Below, piece after piece: positions 6,330 through 8,247 of a stretch of DNA of 8,247 bases. Each line of letters opens with the position of its first letter. Within the stretch, counting starts at the first letter, position 1. The position numbers and the translations under genes were made by a program. The notes beneath the pieces are model-generated. The model did not search any database and was not told the origin of the DNA. It worked only from the letters and a program-made list of their open reading frames with translations. The DNA is from Gemmatimonadota bacterium (lineage in GTDB: Bacteria > Gemmatimonadota > Gemmatimonadetes > Gemmatimonadales > Gemmatimonadaceae). The stretch is taken from the NCBI GenBank assembly GCA_003142495.1, contig PLMM01000158.1:4110-12356 (forward strand). Reading direction: 5' to 3'.

Positions 6330-8247
6330 CTAATGCGCGCCATTTTTGTGAACGAGCTTTCGCGAAAAGAAATCGAACGAGGCCGTGTACGCCGCGAGCC
6401 AACTGCGATGCAACAGGAAGTCGTGCACCTCGTCGGGAAAGACGAGCTGCTCCACATCTACGCCTTGTTTGCGCAGATCTTCGGCGAGCTGCACCGTCTG
6501 ACTGAACGACACGTTGCGATCATCATCGCCCTGAATCAGGAGCACCGGCGACCTCCACGTCGACTCGTACGCCATCGGCGAAGAGAGGAACGCGGTGCGC
6601 CGCGCTTCCTGATCTTTCAGGATGCGCCACCCCGGAACGAACGTCTCCCACTCCAGATTCCAGTCGTGCACGCCGTGCATGTCGACGCCCGCCGCGTAGA
6701 TGTCCGACGAGCGGGCGAGCGCGAGCGCGGTGAGATATCCGCCGTACGATCCGCCCCACGCGCCAATCCGCGACGAGTCCACATCCGCGCGTGCGCGAAG
6801 AAAAAGTCCCGAGCCTTGCACGTCGTTGTACTCGCTGCCGCCCGTCGCGCCGTAGTCGAGTGCCTCGCGGAAGTTGAGCCCGTAGCCGATGCCGCTTCTG
6901 TAGTTGACCACGAGCACCACGAATCCCCGGCTCGCCAGAAACTGGTTCATCGCGTACGCGTTGCTGTAGTAGTACATGTAGTGCCAGCCGAGGAGCATCT
7001 GGCGACGCGAGCCGCCGTGAAAGAAGACGACGGCGGGATGCCGCTCGCCCTTCGCGCCGCCCGGCGGAAGGAAGAGCTGGCCGTGCAGCAGCATGCCGTC
7101 GGCAGATGGGAAAATCACCTGCTGTGGCGTGACGAGCGCGCTCGACGGGAAGCTCGCGGGAATCGCCTCGGGCGCGAGATCGCGTGGCGGCGCGGATCCG
7201 ACGACCATCGCGGGGCGCGCGGGGATCTTCGCATCGGAGCGCAGAATCGCGACGGCCTTGCCATCGCTGGTGGGCACCGGCGCCCACTCGATGCCGGTGC
7301 CGCTCGTGATCGCGACGGGCTTTCCGCCGGAGACGCTCACGCGCCAGATGTGGCGACGATCGATATCGCCCTGATTCGACGAGTAGAGCACGCTCGTGCG
7401 ATCGGGCGCGAAGGAGACGTGCTCGACCTCGAAGTCGCCCGGCGTGAGGAGCGTCGCGTCGCCGCCGGAGGCGCTCACCGCGTAGAGATGCGTCCAGCCG
7501 TCGCGCTCCCACGGGAACACGATGCGATCGCCCTGCGCCCACATCAGCTGCGCATCGGAGACGAGCGGGTTGAATGCGCTGCCGACGCCCGGCTTCGCCT
7601 TCCAGATCTCGTGCCCGACTCCCGTCGCTGCGTCGGCGACGACGATCGACCATGGTTCCTCGGTGCGGATCGCGCCGAACGATGGACGCCGCGACGTGGT
7701 CGGTATTCGGATGAACGCGACGCGCGCGCCATCGGGCGACCAAATGGGCGCACCATCGACGTCGACGGACGGCTGCATGTAGCGAAGCGACTTCGTGGCG
7801 ACATCGTAGACGCCGATGAAGCCATGATCGCCGCGATCGCTCGTGAACGCGAGCTTGTCACCCTTGGGCGACCAGCGAAGCTCACTCGCGCCGCCGCGCG
7901 TGTGCATGAGCTGCGTCGCGGCCACCGTGTCGCGCAGCGAGGCGCTCCAGATCTCGCCGCCCTTCACGAACGCGATCCGATCGCCGGCCGGCGCGATAGC
8001 GATCGAGTGGCCGTCGCCGACGCGCCGCGGAGCGCCGCCCGAAAGCGACGCGAGCCACACGGCCTGCGTCTCGCCTTCGACGTCCAGCGCCGGATTCGGA
8101 ACATCGCCGTGCCCATTCGCGCCTCCGCCGCGCACGTACGCGATCGCGCTACCATCGGGGGTGAAGGCGAGCTCGCCCATCTCCTGTCCGTCGTCGACCA
8201 TATACGAGGTGACGCGCTTCGCCTTGTAGTCCGGCGCGCGCGCGACC
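6330..8247 (-). CDS. S9 family serine peptidase (prolyl oligopeptidase / DPP-IV type), 5' partial
   Basis: The frame is open to the right edge with no stop; the gene runs off the window, so the N-terminus and any signal peptide are missing. An internal ATG at 8201 is unlikely to be the start because residues before it (TSY and further upstream) continue in frame. Numbering from that Met, 1-350 form TolB-like beta-propeller repeats with blades such as AFTPDGSAIAYV (12-23), RWSPKGDKLAFT (109-120) and IWSPDGARVAFI (153-164). The alpha/beta hydrolase domain follows from about 360: HGG (395-397), the nucleophile elbow WGGSYGG with Ser485, GDDDRNV (558-564) with probable catalytic Asp561, and EVHDF with His593. 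The triad is complete. Such enzymes cleave peptides, often after proline or alanine, usually in the envelope or outside. The stop at 6330 lies 86 bases before the TsdA-like gene on the same strand; a shared transcript is possible. Confidence 0.93.
   Translation of the reverse strand, partial: VARAPDYKAKRVTSYMVDDGQEMGELAFTPDGSAIAYVRGGGANGHGDVPNPALDVEGETQAVWLASLSGGAPRRVGDGHSIAIAPAGDRIAFVKGGEIWSASLRDTVAATQLMHTRGGASELRWSPKGDKLAFTSDRGDHGFIGVYDVATKSLRYMQPSVDVDGAPIWSPDGARVAFIRIPTTSRRPSFGAIRTEEPWSIVVADAATGVGHEIWKAKPGVGSAFNPLVSDAQLMWAQGDRIVFPWERDGWTHLYAVSASGGDATLLTPGDFEVEHVSFAPDRTSVLYSSNQGDIDRRHIWRVSVSGGKPVAITSGTGIEWAPVPTSDGKAVAILRSDAKIPARPAMVVGSAPPRDLAPEAIPASFPSSALVTPQQVIFPSADGMLLHGQLFLPPGGAKGERHPAVVFFHGGSRRQMLLGWHYMYYYSNAYAMNQFLASRGFVVLVVNYRSGIGYGLNFREALDYGATGGSEYNDVQGSGLFLRARADVDSSRIGAWGGSYGGYLTALALARSSDIYAAGVDMHGVHDWNLEWETFVPGWRILKDQEARRTAFLSSPMAYESTWRSPVLLIQGDDDRNVSFSQTVQLAEDLRKQGVDVEQLVFPDEVHDFLLHRSWLAAYTASFDFFSRKLVHKNGAH

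Noticed and set aside
6523..7743. Second minus-strand frame of about 400 codons within the S9 peptidase
   Set aside because: It is a shifted frame of the peptidase, very Arg-rich, and the peptidase frame has a complete propeller and catalytic triad.
8231..8245. Alternating CG run near the right edge
   Set aside because: It is short and falls within the peptidase coding frame (Ala/Arg codons); normal for this G+C content.
1..8247. Defence system, CRISPR array, phage or transposon genes
   Set aside because: No direct repeats, transposase, integrase, nuclease or toxin motif was found on either strand.

Overview
The window looks like ordinary chromosome from a GC-rich, diderm (Gram-negative type) environmental bacterium. 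Most hand-counted 60-base lines are about 67-73% G+C. The diderm inference rests on one Tat-type lipoprotein signal, one possible Sec lipoprotein signal and a periplasmic-type dihaem cytochrome. The gene content would suit Gemmatimonadota or a similar phylum, but that is a guess. I see no RNA genes, CRISPR arrays, insertion sequences or phage genes.

Layout, left to right. (1) 39-800 (+) is a class-I-glutamine-amidotransferase-like gamma-glutamyl hydrolase (peptidase C26). (2) Converging on it, 844-1587 (-) is a SAM-dependent methyltransferase with clearly lower G+C than its neighbours. (3) 1840-2988 (-) is an integral-membrane acyltransferase-3 (OafA type). (4) Divergent from it, 3210-3800 (+) encodes a small protein with a HExxH zinc-type motif. 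It overlaps 3778-4527 (+), which encodes an unrecognised membrane protein with three predicted helices. (5) A strong stem-loop at 4575-4605 lies between that gene and the next leftward group. (6) 4625-5317 (-) and 5335-6243 (-) form a tight pair. The upstream gene is a dihaem cytochrome c closely resembling thiosulfate dehydrogenase TsdA, and the downstream gene is a Tat-exported lipoprotein with a DsrE-like fold signature. (7) 6330 to beyond the right edge (-) is an S9 (prolyl oligopeptidase/DPP-IV type) serine peptidase missing its N-terminus.

The most interesting unit is the cytochrome/DsrE-like pair. The cytochrome has two CxxCH haem sites and a Cys at the place where TsdA uses an unusual cysteine haem ligand. 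The partner carries a candidate sulfur-binding Cys and a C-terminal CxxC, and its signal would place it in the same compartment. I infer an envelope thiosulfate or sulfane-sulfur module in which electrons and sulfur are handled by adjacent proteins. The HExxH/membrane-protein pair is a second unassigned two-gene unit. Nothing points to a defence system or a mobile element. The methyltransferase is the only gene whose base composition suggests recent transfer.
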